33,435 nucleotides of DNA from a virus. The position numbers and the translations under genes were made by a program. Of this stretch, positions 8,801 through 16,325 are shown in pieces. The notes beneath the pieces were generated by a model that did no database searches, was not told the DNA's origin, and saw only the letters and a list, made by a program, of their open reading frames with translations. Position 1 is the stretch's first letter; every line of letters starts with the position of its first letter. The stretch lies in IMG/VR virus record IMGVR_UViG_3300031576_000222, positions 1-33,435 of that record. The stretch is one strand, 5' to 3'.

Positions 8801-11736
8801 ATGTTGTCGAGCTGATAGTTCCACGCGCCCTCGGCCGTGATGACGCCCTGCCCGGTCTTTCCGATCGCGCAGTTGTCACATTGGATGTTCGACATGACGA
8901 CCGGCTGGAGGTCGCCTTCGTCAGGGGGCGTGGCCGACGTGCCGAGCAAGTAGAGGCACATCCATTCCGAGTCGCGGACAGTGACGTTGCTGATCGTGAT
9001 GTTTTCATTGCCGCCGTTGAAGCTCGCGGCACTCTTGCTCTCGACGCTGATTCCGATGTCGGCGTTCTCGATCAAAATGTCATCAATGAACGCGTCCTCG
9101 ATTCCGAACTGCAGCGAGATCGCCTTGCCGCCGCCCTCACCTATGTAGGCGGAGAGCTGATCCGAGCAGTGTGCGGGGCAACCGGTGCCAGTGCCTGCCC
9201 CCGTGCAGCAAGCGTACGGGGCTCCCGCCCCCGTGCAGTCGGCGACGGTCATGTCGCTTGCGGCGCGCGCGTTTTTGATCTTCACGCCGGTCAGCCGAAA
9301 ACCCTTCACATGATCAGTGCGGCAAATTCCCGACTGCGTCCCGCCGCCACAGTCCGCGTTCGTCGCGCAGAACTCCGTCAAGCCGTCTGCTGGGTCCTCG
9401 CATATCGTCTGGCCGGTCACAGCCACCGCGTTGTCGTTCCCCTGAAGGTTTGAGTCGATCGTGCCTCCTTCGATCCACACGTTGTCGGCGTTACGAACGA
9501 CGAGTATGCCACCCCATGAGCAGCCGCTGGGTACGCCGACAAACTTGATGACCGCGCCCGGATGCATCGTGATCCGTACGTTGTCCGACGTCGTAATGCG
9601 TACGAGTTCGTTCACAAGAAACGTCCCCGCGGGGATGTAGTACCAGCCGCTCACGTTGAAGAGCGTGCGGAAACACGCCTCGTTTGGCGTCGTTCCGTTG
9701 CCAACCGCGCACCGTGTGGTGACGTCCACCATGGGGGAGTCGGGCGCGTAGCGGCGGGCGACGCTCGTCGTCGCCCCGTCGCAGTACTCGAACGTCCCGT
9801 CGTCCCTGACGACAAACTTGCCCTGGTTCGAGCCGCCGCACGTGAGCGTCCCGGTCCCGCCGTCAGCGATGAAGTTGGCCTCGGTGCTGTCCGTGACGAG
9901 AGTGCCGGAGTTGTTATCTATGCCGGCGCCGCCTACTAGGGCCCCGAAGTCACCAACCTCCGGTACGTCGTCATCCGTTCCGCCGACATTGTGAAAGTCG
10001 TTAGAGAGCGCGGCCTGTACGTCGGCCAACGTGACGTTGTCGGCGTCCGCGCCGGTGACGCCCACGACGCTCGCGATCGTCACGACACCCGCCGTGGCGT
10101 TGAAGTGCGTATTATCGAAAGTCGCCGCGCCCTTCGTGATGCCGTCGTCGTCGGCGTCGGCGATTGAGAGCGTGAGCACCGCGCCCTCGCTGCCCGCCGC
10201 GCCGCCGCCCAGCGGCCCCGTCGTCGCAACCGACGCGACAAAGTTGCCCTGCGTCTGCGTCCCGAGCGTCGGGTTCACCTCGTCGGCCTCAAGCGAGCCG
10301 TCTATGCGAGCGTCCGCGAACACGCCCGTCGTCGTGTCGGCGGCGTCCAGCGCAGAAATGGAAGTCCCGGTGTGGGCATGGCTGTCGTCAACGACCGTGA
10401 CGAGGCCGCCACTCGACATCGTCGCGTCCTGGCTCATGGCGACGAACGCGCCAACGCCGGTGCCCTGGCCAACGTAGATTTCAGAGATCAGGATCGTCGG
10501 AGGGTCGATCGCCTCAAGGTCGTTGACCTCCGCGCCTCCCTGGTCGGTGACGCAAACGAACGCGGTGCCGTTCCAGTCCAGCTTCCCGGTTGTGTCGTTG
10601 CAGTTCTGTAGCGCGGTAAACGCAGCCGTACCCGCGCCGGTCCCGACTGAAACTTCGTCGTCGAGGATGTTGGTAAGAGTCAGCGCTTCGAGTGCAATGG
10701 AGCCGGTCGCGTGCGTGAGAGCATCGGAAACCTTTGCGTCCGTCTCTGCCGTGTCGTCGTCGGTCTGACACTCGACGCCGGTCCCTGCGACGTTACCGCC
10801 GAGCACCTGAATGTCGGTACAGGCCGACGTGAGCGTCGTGACGGCGGGGATGCGCGCGGCGGCGAAAACGCCCGTCGTCGTGTCGGCCGCGTCCAGCGCG
10901 GAGACGGTCGTCCCCGTGTGCGCGTGGCTGTCGTCAACGACGGTCACGAGGCCGCCACTCGACATCGTCGCGTCCTGGCTCATGGCGACGAACGCGCCAA
11001 CGCCGGTGCCCTGGCCAACGTAGATTTCAGAGATCAGGATCGTCGGAGGGTCGATCGCCTCGAGATCATTTACCTCGGCCGTCCCGACGGGCACGGTCCA
11101 ACCGCCGGCTGCATTCAGGAAGTTCGTCGCGACGCCGCCCGATGCCGGCACGAGCCCCTTGAGCGCCGACGTGAACACGTCGAGCAGGGTTGTCGCCTGG
11201 GTCCCGGTCAATTCTTCGACGTCCCCCGCGGCCGCCGTGACGCGACCGAGTAAGCGTGCCGTCGCGACGTTCTGAAGCTCGTCGTTGAAGCTGATCGACT
11301 CCACGTCGATCGTGGGCGATGCCCAGGTGTTCCCGAGGATGCCACCGGGGGTCGTGCCCACAATGATCTCTGCCGTCAGAACGGCGTCGGCCGTGCCGAC
11401 GAGATAGTTGACGCTGGCCGGGGCGTCCACCCCCGCGCAGGGTGCCCACGCCGTGCCTTTCTCAAAACAGCAGGCCCACGTAGAGGCGCCGCCCACGGTG
11501 CAGTCGGTGGGTGAGAGCGCGTCCCGGACTATGACGGCGCCGCGGCCGAGGCTCGCGGCGGTCGGCAGATCCGCAATGTCCAGGGTCGCGCCGCCGACAA
11601 TGCCGGTGCCACCTTGCGGCGGTTGCTGCGCGTCGTCGTGCTGCGCTGCGACATCACTGCCGAGTGCGCACACCAGGAAGAGTCCGGCGACGAGTGCATG
11701 GGCGCGGCGCGCCCACTCTGACCGGCGCCGGGTCAT
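5809..11736 (-). CDS. Giant tail fibre/tailspike protein with signal peptide and beta-helix
   Basis: A product of about 1975 residues and the second largest gene here. The N-terminus (MTRRRSEWARRAHALVAGLFLVCALGSDVAAQ) is a convincing Sec signal peptide. The next ~600 residues are Asp/Thr/Gly-rich fibre sequence with tail-fibre hallmarks: DDSHAHTG twice and DADDDGITKGAATFDNTHF. A stretch at about 225-263 is exactly duplicated at 407-445. Around 720-1010, repeated NVTVRDSEW/FRLTGVKIKNA/VWIEGGTIDSN coils indicate a right-handed beta-helix of the pectate-lyase type, as in tailspike depolymerases. Cys-rich loops (CATNADCGGG, CTTNSDC) interrupt it. The C-terminal 900 residues are further fibre and jelly-roll-like repeats. 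The ATG at 11736 follows AGGGGG. It lies downstream of the hub and probably binds or degrades surface glycans. Export of a fibre is unusual. Confidence 0.88.
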   Translation of the reverse strand: MTRRRSEWARRAHALVAGLFLVCALGSDVAAQHDDAQQPPQGGTGIVGGATLDIADLPTAASLGRGAVIVRDALSPTDCTVGGASTWACCFEKGTAWAPCAGVDAPASVNYLVGTADAVLTAEIIVGTTPGGILGNTWASPTIDVESISFNDELQNVATARLLGRVTAAAGDVEELTGTQATTLLDVFTSALKGLVPASGGVATNFLNAAGGWTVPVGTAEVNDLEAIDPPTILISEIYVGQGTGVGAFVAMSQDATMSSGGLVTVVDDSHAHTGTTVSALDAADTTTGVFAAARIPAVTTLTSACTDIQVLGGNVAGTGVECQTDDDTAETDAKVSDALTHATGSIALEALTLTNILDDEVSVGTGAGTAAFTALQNCNDTTGKLDWNGTAFVCVTDQGGAEVNDLEAIDPPTILISEIYVGQGTGVGAFVAMSQDATMSSGGLVTVVDDSHAHTGTSISALDAADTTTGVFADARIDGSLEADEVNPTLGTQTQGNFVASVATTGPLGGGAAGSEGAVLTLSIADADDDGITKGAATFDNTHFNATAGVVTIASVVGVTGADADNVTLADVQAALSNDFHNVGGTDDDVPEVGDFGALVGGAGIDNNSGTLVTDSTEANFIADGGTGTLTCGGSNQGKFVVRDDGTFEYCDGATTSVARRYAPDSPMVDVTTRCAVGNGTTPNEACFRTLFNVSGWYYIPAGTFLVNELVRITTSDNVRITMHPGAVIKFVGVPSGCSWGGILVVRNADNVWIEGGTIDSNLQGNDNAVAVTGQTICEDPADGLTEFCATNADCGGGTQSGICRTDHVKGFRLTGVKIKNARAASDMTVADCTGAGAPYACCTGAGTGTGCPAHCSDQLSAYIGEGGGKAISLQFGIEDAFIDDILIENADIGISVESKSAASFNGGNENITISNVTVRDSEWMCLYLLGTSATPPDEGDLQPVVMSNIQCDNCAIGKTGQGVITAEGAWNYQLDNIRIRNSSGTVTPWRGLARQTTADLYIDADTIEDVFNFTKAESANGTTGLSRYNQFKAYVKIRNDVNGYLVTHDGTNEVMGSTFDVAYFSWDGANFESNAWPGSGQVCDEAAANPCDPGDPTCTCRTSLEECTTNSDCSPFFEYALDAQSSYDIKNLSTGERVQGNGPPGPLRPDEGNASIDNLFIETDVATGFLSLMPSDDRLVLALKAFDPTTGTYQTVLNTSEDGVTLRKNLRAPSLTALPANTNGPDVSAAWMFKTANTAATTYTNFASGGEGQQITIVIDDANTTVDFSTNANLKGNDNVDLAAGTSQGDVLTCVKYGTPWYCHVAHDEASSALTLVGDVDGALGSNDLDEAAVETEMEAVLDLAGLQEKDIDSLTGQDLWGTAATKTSADLTFTSTGWPVLYSAAGEVAGSCDAAGEAGRLWFDTNLDTDGSVLVCRGVAGWKDIDDDGGGGAFLALDGSTTMTGQIKAGQGTAAAPSVVSGGNPDTGMYFDDATDKIVWATAGTLRMILDSLLLDVTPGIRSAGSIQAVTSGAAMDAGGLDLNGGTIEDLAVGAVGTPSLYFTGDTNTGLFRPGADRVALVVAGAQFLELATTGLLSNIGGFTFEAAGGADIARLEAIAATDGGFRILNYTATTTGVAPLLELYNDSSGVMGVGGGSDVDWALEDAGGAKEIAATMRVRWDTATDGSEKSDVLFYAMHVGDPVGTYTGDTITADDLFLQYDSTLRRVTLQAPTATTNAVAAVARIYANSTGTAAVGFGPEVTFGADTNVGSNSDMGGLAYTWTDLTASSFDAKATLNVRVNHTVVPLMDWSAAAVEPHVPVQLEDMDASPVADRRLRVIDGIVQTTDTSNVEGAYLSNASHTAALRSGQCSINLLNPAATDGGKVTCWVPEAATLTRVSCQVGPGATTATIDICKIGETTLSTGTVCTTDPNTLAANLVCDNTPATTACSSGCTTTISSASVSADNRLGLHFSADSTAATDWLQVHLEWQY
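10401..10515. repeat. 115-bp exact direct repeat, copy B
   Basis: Identical over 115 bp to 10947-11061 and embedded in a longer diverged duplication that encodes EVNDLEAIDPPTILISEIYV through DDSHAHTG. The copies are 546 bp apart, a multiple of three, so recombination between them would keep the fibre gene in frame. Confidence 0.95.
10947..11061. repeat. 115-bp exact direct repeat, copy A
   Basis: Partner of 10401-10515. The flanks differ by synonymous and conservative changes (TTVSALDAAD against TSISALDAAD), so the exact identity inside probably reflects recent duplication or gene conversion. Confidence 0.95.
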
Positions 11737-11751
11737 CAACGGTAAGCCCCC

Positions 11752-12567
11752 TTATCCGGCGAGCAGCGCCTTCAACTTGGACGGCGTCGCGTACTGATCG
11801 CCCCGGCCGGTCACGAGCCAGTAGGCCATGCCGGCGTCGCTGCAGTCGGCAACGCTTAGCCCCGTCGCCCTGTTCCGCGCCCACAGCCACCGTCGCTTCG
11901 AATCGCTCGAGTCACGCCAGTCGTAGAAGTTTGAGTGACTGACGCGGAGTCGGTCGTTCTGGTCAGGTAGACGCGTCCGCTTCGGCGGCGACGACATGCG
12001 ACCGATCGAATTCCAATCCCATCTCGACCCGTGATTGTCGTTCGCGTGGTTGTCGTTCCACGTCGAGTGACCGATGACGGTGACGTGCTGCCGGCGGCTC
12101 GATGCGGCCTTCGACAGCGCCTCGCCGATGACGTGCAACGGCCCCGCAGCAATGATCCAGAGCGGGTCGGACGACGTTGACTTGTTGATCTCGTCTCGTA
12201 GCCGGTTGATCGCCGTCGTGGTGTTGGCCTTGGCGTTGATGAACTTGCTGAGGTCGAAGCCGCCGTAGAGACGCGCGGTCTCGACCGCGCTCCGCTGCAT
12301 CGCCTGTTCACGGTTGCCATCGTTGCAGCCACCCTGCGTATTCCAGATGTGGTCGCTGTGACCGTAGTAGCGGAGTCGCGATGCGTTGCCGGTCTTGGCG
12401 ATGAGCGCGACGGTTACAGCCGTCGCGAAAATGTCGTCGCAATCGTGGGCGTTGCCGTCGGAGCTGACCGCGATGCGCCCCGGGACCGTAGCCGCCTCCA
12501 CCGTCGCGGCGAACGTAGTCAAGCCGACCGCCACCGCACCCAACCACACCACCATCCGCATCCACAT
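11752..12567 (-). CDS. Exported nucleoside-hydrolase-like (IUNH-fold) protein
   Basis: A 271-residue product with a signal peptide (about residues 1-25, ending VEAA). It then has GRIAVSSDGNAHDCDDIFATAV, where the DGNAHDCDD motif (37-45) resembles the calcium-binding DxDxxxDD motif of inosine-uridine nucleoside hydrolases. Later segments (SRLRYYGHSDHIWN, ETARLYGGFDLSKFINAK, DPLWIIAAGPLHVIGEAL, HVTVIGHSTWNDNHAND, DCSDAGMAYWLVTG) match a family of secreted nucleoside-hydrolase-like proteins related to DUF1593. I recall this family from free-living bacteria, not phages. It could cleave an N-glycosidic or other glycosidic bond at the cell surface. The substrate is unknown. It is the first gene after the terminator at 12597-12623 and ends 15 bp before the tail fibre start, so it is probably co-transcribed with it. 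Confidence 0.75.
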   Translation of the reverse strand: MWMRMVVWLGAVAVGLTTFAATVEAATVPGRIAVSSDGNAHDCDDIFATAVTVALIAKTGNASRLRYYGHSDHIWNTQGGCNDGNREQAMQRSAVETARLYGGFDLSKFINAKANTTTAINRLRDEINKSTSSDPLWIIAAGPLHVIGEALSKAASSRRQHVTVIGHSTWNDNHANDNHGSRWDWNSIGRMSSPPKRTRLPDQNDRLRVSHSNFYDWRDSSDSKRRWLWARNRATGLSVADCSDAGMAYWLVTGRGDQYATPSKLKALLAG

Positions 12568-12596
12568 GCGGCCATCGTAACACGGGACTTAGACAC

Positions 12597-12623
12597 AAAA
12601 CGGCCGGAGTCTCCCCCGGCCGT
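12597..12623 (-). terminator. Intrinsic terminator after the tail hub gene
   Basis: On the minus strand, ACGGCCGG, an 8-base loop and CCGGCCGT form a perfect 8-bp GC-rich stem followed by TTTT. It lies about 210 bp beyond the hub stop and 30 bp before the next gene's start, so it separates the tail operon from the exported-protein block. Confidence 0.75.
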
Positions 12624-12833
12624 CTCGTACGAGCACCTGGCTAGATTCGCGCCCTCGACTCACTGCCAGGTGCCCGAGTGGCTTGCGCCCCCAACCAAGC
12701 GTCGAAGCTGAAGCAGGAAGGCGGGCCAAGCCTAGCCGCGCGAGCCACGCCGGTCAACAGGGTCGCTCGATAGTTCGAACATCACGACATCACGGAATCC
12801 GGGATGTCCGGACGTTCATGCTGCGGCGGGCGG
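12624..12833. other. Intergenic region with a second hairpin
   Basis: 210 bp without a supported gene. gcacctggc (12633-12641) and gccaggtgc (12665-12673) form a perfect 9-bp stem with a 23-base loop. There is no T-run after it, so it may be an mRNA 3'-end structure. I could not identify a promoter for the downstream block. Confidence 0.55.
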
Positions 12834-15800
12834 CTACGCGTCCTTGTACCACGCGATCGCAGTGGCCGAGCCGGGCGACTGGCCGTACGTGATCGTCTGG
12901 TTCGTGCCGCCGCTCAGCGTGAACTCGTTCGGGCCCGGGGCCGATGCCTTGCGCCACCGGATGCCCTGCTGCACGAAAATGAAAACGTCATTCGTGCCGG
13001 TGAGATCCGGCTGGGTCGGGAGCGCCGTGTTAGATGCGAGCTTGCGGGGCTTGTACCCGCCCGTGACGCCGCCGGCCTCGAGCACCTCGACCCGGTTCGT
13101 CAGTCCGTGGAGGCCGCCCGTCGTGATGCCGTCGTCTACGGCGACGGTGAACTCGTGCACCGTGCTGCCGTCCTTCCACAGGCCGGGGCCGCTAGTCGCC
13201 CCGAGGCGGGACACCGAGACGAACGCGATCTCGACGATGCGCCCCGGCTCGAAAATTGTGTACCAGTCGATCGTCTGTCCGGCTACCGCCGCGAAGTCGA
13301 TGGTCGCGGCTCCCGCCGGGAAAAGCGTCGCCGCGTCCTGGTACCGCCAATAGATACGAACGCCGACGATGAGCGCCTCGGCGACGTCGCCCGTTGGCAC
13401 GACGGCACGGAACCCGACGCGCGTCGCAATGGTGATGGCCACTTGGCCGAGAATCTCGATCAGTTCGGGCGCTGGCGGGCTGGTCCAACGGTAGTCGGGC
13501 AGCTCCTCGGGGAGAAGGTCCGGGATGGCTGTCGTCGGTGCGTAGACGGTCGGGTCCGCCGGCTTCTCCCGCAGTTGGTACTCGATGGCCGCGCCGCTTA
13601 CGCGCTCGTCTTGTTCGATGGTCCACTCCGTGGCCGTCGTGAGCCCGAGCGCCGCCGTCGTCACCGTGGCCCTGTCGCGGGGCACGGCCGCCCGGTTCGC
13701 CGTGCTCGCCCGAATATGCAGCCGTCGGTCCTTCGCCAGCCAGAGCGCGGCGTAGGCCCCGAGGCGGTCGGCCACCTCCCAGGTTCGAACGTAGGGCGCC
13801 TCGATCACAAGCAGCTCACGGCCAACAGTCGTCGCGACGGCACGCGCGAAGGTCCGATGCAGGTAGACCTGATCCGGCTTGTCCGGGGTCAACGTGCGCT
13901 TGTACTTCACGGAGACGGACTTCGGGATCTCGGAGAGGGGGGCGCGTCGAAGATTCGCCGCTTCTTCGATGTTCGACGCCCCGCCGTCAACCCACCCAAA
14001 GGCCCATGGCGATCCGGCCACCGCCTGCCAGCCAAACCCGGCCGTCCAGGTGCCGGCCCCTCGTGCAAGCGTGAGACCATAGACTTGCATTGTTGCAATG
14101 ACTTCGGACGCTACTTTCTCCTCCGTTAGGGCACCGCCGAAGAAGATGCCGAGGTCCCTAAGTATCGATTCGCACGCATCAAACGTCGTAGAATCGGCGA
14201 CCGAGTCGAGGCCGTAGACGTCGCTCTCGATGAACCGGCGGGCCCATCGTGCCGGGTTGCCGCGGGCGGTGAAATAGTGGGCCCGAACGTTGGCGGCCGT
14301 GAGGGCTACCGCGACGCCCTTTCGAATCACGAGCTCGTCGAGCTGGCCGATCAACCAAACTTCGAGCGAGGCCGAACTCAAGAGACTACCGAGCGCCCCC
14401 TCCGTTGTCGTGCCGTCGGGCAGCCCGTCCACGTAGAGCTCGACGTTGCCGCCCCGCACGACCTGCAGCCACACCTCGTGATACTTGCCGTCGCAGAGGT
14501 CGAGCGTGCTCGTAAGTACCCGATTGTTCGTGCCGTCCGATGCCGTCGCCGTTACCTTGCCGTTCGTTCCAATCTCGAACTTCCAGCCGATGCCCCCCGT
14601 AAACTTGCCGACGAGAATTTCGGTCGCCCCCGGATTCGTCACCCTCTTGAACCAGACGAGCACGCCGAGATCCTCGGTCACCGTCGCGTAGAGATCCGCG
14701 CTGTCGCCCTCCCGGACGAAGCCTGCCGCCTGGCTGAGCGCGCTCGTGCTGTTGCCGCTCTGGCCGGTCGCGTAGGTGAAGTCCTCGCTACCCGCCGCGT
14801 TGAACCAGACGAGCCTACCGAGCTTCCCGGCGAACTTCTGCCCGCCCCGGTTTTTCATCACGTAGAGCTTCGTCAGTGTGTTCGAGAGCGAGCCGACCAC
14901 CGCGACGCTCTTCGTGGCCTCGACGACGCCGTCCACCGTGAGCGTCATGAGATCGGTCGCCCGGTCGAGCTCGCCCTTGATCGTGTGGAAGCGGGTGTCG
15001 CCGTCGAGGCGGTTCAAGCCGTCGATTCGAATGCTCTCGGCCCCCGTCGCGCCTTGCACCCAGAAGTACGGCACGCCGCCCGTGCAGCCGAGCTCATACC
15101 CCATCGCCGAGCCGTTGCCCCACTTGGCAGCTATGGGCCCGTCGAGCGCTTTCACGATGTCTCTTGTTTCACGTGAAACAGTCGCCTCGATTCGGAAGGA
15201 AAGAAGGGCGGAAACGTCGAAAATCGTCGTCCCGCTTCCGGCCTCGAACTCCCCTCCGAGCTCGGGCAGTTTCCCGCTGTGCAGGGCCGAGGTCGGGATC
15301 ACCCCCTCGTCTACGTAGACGAGCGTCGCCTCGCTGCCGGCGAGCGCCGTCAGGTTGTGGCCGTTGCCGCTGCTATCGGTCGTGACGCCGCCGAAGAGCC
15401 AGGCGCCGATCGCGGTGCTCGGAAACAGCTCCGCCCCCTTCTTCTCGTCCGAGAGGCTGCGACGGAAGGCCCAGTGCCGGGTGACGGACGCCTCGGCAGT
15501 GTTGAACTCGGTTGCCTCGGCGTCGGCGTAGATCTGGCTGTTGATGTAGCGCCCGTCGGAGAAGCGCGCGATCACGACGCCCGTGTAAATGTCGTGCCGC
15601 TCCTCATAGGCCGAGGGCGTGACGATGCGCAGCCGGTTGTCGTCCCCGACCAGGTAGAGCGTGTTGATCCTGGTCCTGACGAACGCGTCGGCGGCGTCGT
15701 AGGCGATAGCCCAGTCGAACACGCGCGCCGCCTGGCCGTTCCGGATCGCGGTGGCGGGGAAGTGCTCACGCGTCCCGCCGATAACGACGGGCACGACGCC

Positions 15801-16292
15801 TCCCAGGCTGTCGGGCGGGATCTCCGCCGTCGCAACGCCGAACGTCGTGGTCGTGATGGCCGGCGGGATGAGCGTCCGTGCGGAGTCGGCCGCTGCGCTC
15901 GAGGCCGTCACTTGGACGGTTCGGCCACCCGCAACGTCGGCTCCTTGGCTCACGTCCTCGACGATCCCCTCGAAAATGAGCGTGCTCGCACCGTGACGGT
16001 CGAGCGTCGTGACCTCGTACACCCTGAGGACGGATCCGCGCGGGTCGTTACCCGCCGTCGGGTCTAGCCACGCGTTTAGGTCGCCGGAAATGTTCTCGAT
16101 TGCAAGAGCGCTGAGGTTCTCAATTTGGCCGGCATCGGCCGTGAGCACTCCGCGGACGATGCGCGGCTCGCCGAGAATGCGCGCCTCCCATTCTACGCCC
16201 CCCGAATAGCTGGCGATGGTCGAGAAGCGCCGCGTCCCACCGGGCGCCACGATCTCGACAAGGGACACGAGCTGGGGATTCGTCTCGGCCAT
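12834..16292 (-). CDS. Tail hub/tip attachment protein with two LamG insertions
   Basis: An 1152-residue product. Residues 1-260 (TRRFSTIASYSGGVEWEARI, VLRVYEVTTLDRHG.STLIFEGIVEDVS) look like the hub/attachment domain of siphovirus tail tips. Two LamG/concanavalin-like domains interrupt it. The first is at about 285-500, with AWLFGGVTTDSSGNGHNLTA and LTVDGVVEATKS. The second is at about 515-665, with VWFKRVTNPG, KYHEVWLQVV and VELYVDGLPDG. The hub fold resumes from about 680 (RWARRFIESDVYGLDSVADSTTF) with a gp27/baseplate-like region, and a beta-rich C-terminus follows. It would sit at the tail tip, joining tube, fibres and host surface, and the LamG domains could give initial glycan binding. 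ATG at 16292. It follows the distal tail gene and precedes the terminator. A consensus parS lies at codons 371-376. Confidence 0.82.
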   Translation of the reverse strand: MAETNPQLVSLVEIVAPGGTRRFSTIASYSGGVEWEARILGEPRIVRGVLTADAGQIENLSALAIENISGDLNAWLDPTAGNDPRGSVLRVYEVTTLDRHGASTLIFEGIVEDVSQGADVAGGRTVQVTASSAAADSARTLIPPAITTTTFGVATAEIPPDSLGGVVPVVIGGTREHFPATAIRNGQAARVFDWAIAYDAADAFVRTRINTLYLVGDDNRLRIVTPSAYEERHDIYTGVVIARFSDGRYINSQIYADAEATEFNTAEASVTRHWAFRRSLSDEKKGAELFPSTAIGAWLFGGVTTDSSGNGHNLTALAGSEATLVYVDEGVIPTSALHSGKLPELGGEFEAGSGTTIFDVSALLSFRIEATVSRETRDIVKALDGPIAAKWGNGSAMGYELGCTGGVPYFWVQGATGAESIRIDGLNRLDGDTRFHTIKGELDRATDLMTLTVDGVVEATKSVAVVGSLSNTLTKLYVMKNRGGQKFAGKLGRLVWFNAAGSEDFTYATGQSGNSTSALSQAAGFVREGDSADLYATVTEDLGVLVWFKRVTNPGATEILVGKFTGGIGWKFEIGTNGKVTATASDGTNNRVLTSTLDLCDGKYHEVWLQVVRGGNVELYVDGLPDGTTTEGALGSLLSSASLEVWLIGQLDELVIRKGVAVALTAANVRAHYFTARGNPARWARRFIESDVYGLDSVADSTTFDACESILRDLGIFFGGALTEEKVASEVIATMQVYGLTLARGAGTWTAGFGWQAVAGSPWAFGWVDGGASNIEEAANLRRAPLSEIPKSVSVKYKRTLTPDKPDQVYLHRTFARAVATTVGRELLVIEAPYVRTWEVADRLGAYAALWLAKDRRLHIRASTANRAAVPRDRATVTTAALGLTTATEWTIEQDERVSGAAIEYQLREKPADPTVYAPTTAIPDLLPEELPDYRWTSPPAPELIEILGQVAITIATRVGFRAVVPTGDVAEALIVGVRIYWRYQDAATLFPAGAATIDFAAVAGQTIDWYTIFEPGRIVEIAFVSVSRLGATSGPGLWKDGSTVHEFTVAVDDGITTGGLHGLTNRVEVLEAGGVTGGYKPRKLASNTALPTQPDLTGTNDVFIFVQQGIRWRKASAPGPNEFTLSGGTNQTITYGQSPGSATAIAWYKDA
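15165..15180. promoter_or_regulatory. parS: Exact consensus bacterial parS site
   Basis: TGTTTCACGTGAAACA is a perfect 16-bp palindrome identical to the conserved chromosomal parS bound by ParB/Spo0J in most bacteria. It is inside the hub gene, in the first LamG domain. The overlapping codons ACT GTT TCA CGT GAA ACA AGA all end in A or T, unlike the GC-ending codons around them, which suggests selection on the DNA. No ParA or segregation-type ParB gene is in the window. Confidence 0.85.
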
Positions 16293-16325
16293 GCGCGCGA
16301 CGCCTCCCGCCGCCGTCGTCGAGGT

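Noticed and set aside
7687-9453. Long plus-strand ORF of 588 residues opposite the tail fibre
   Set aside because: Arg/Val/Ala-rich antisense shadow of a high-GC gene, with no domain and a continuous credible gene on the other strand.
12660-12790. tRNA-like stretch (ggtgcccgagtggc followed by gttcgaa)
   Set aside because: D-loop-like and T-loop-like words occur, but the acceptor and T stems do not pair and no anticodon arm can be placed.
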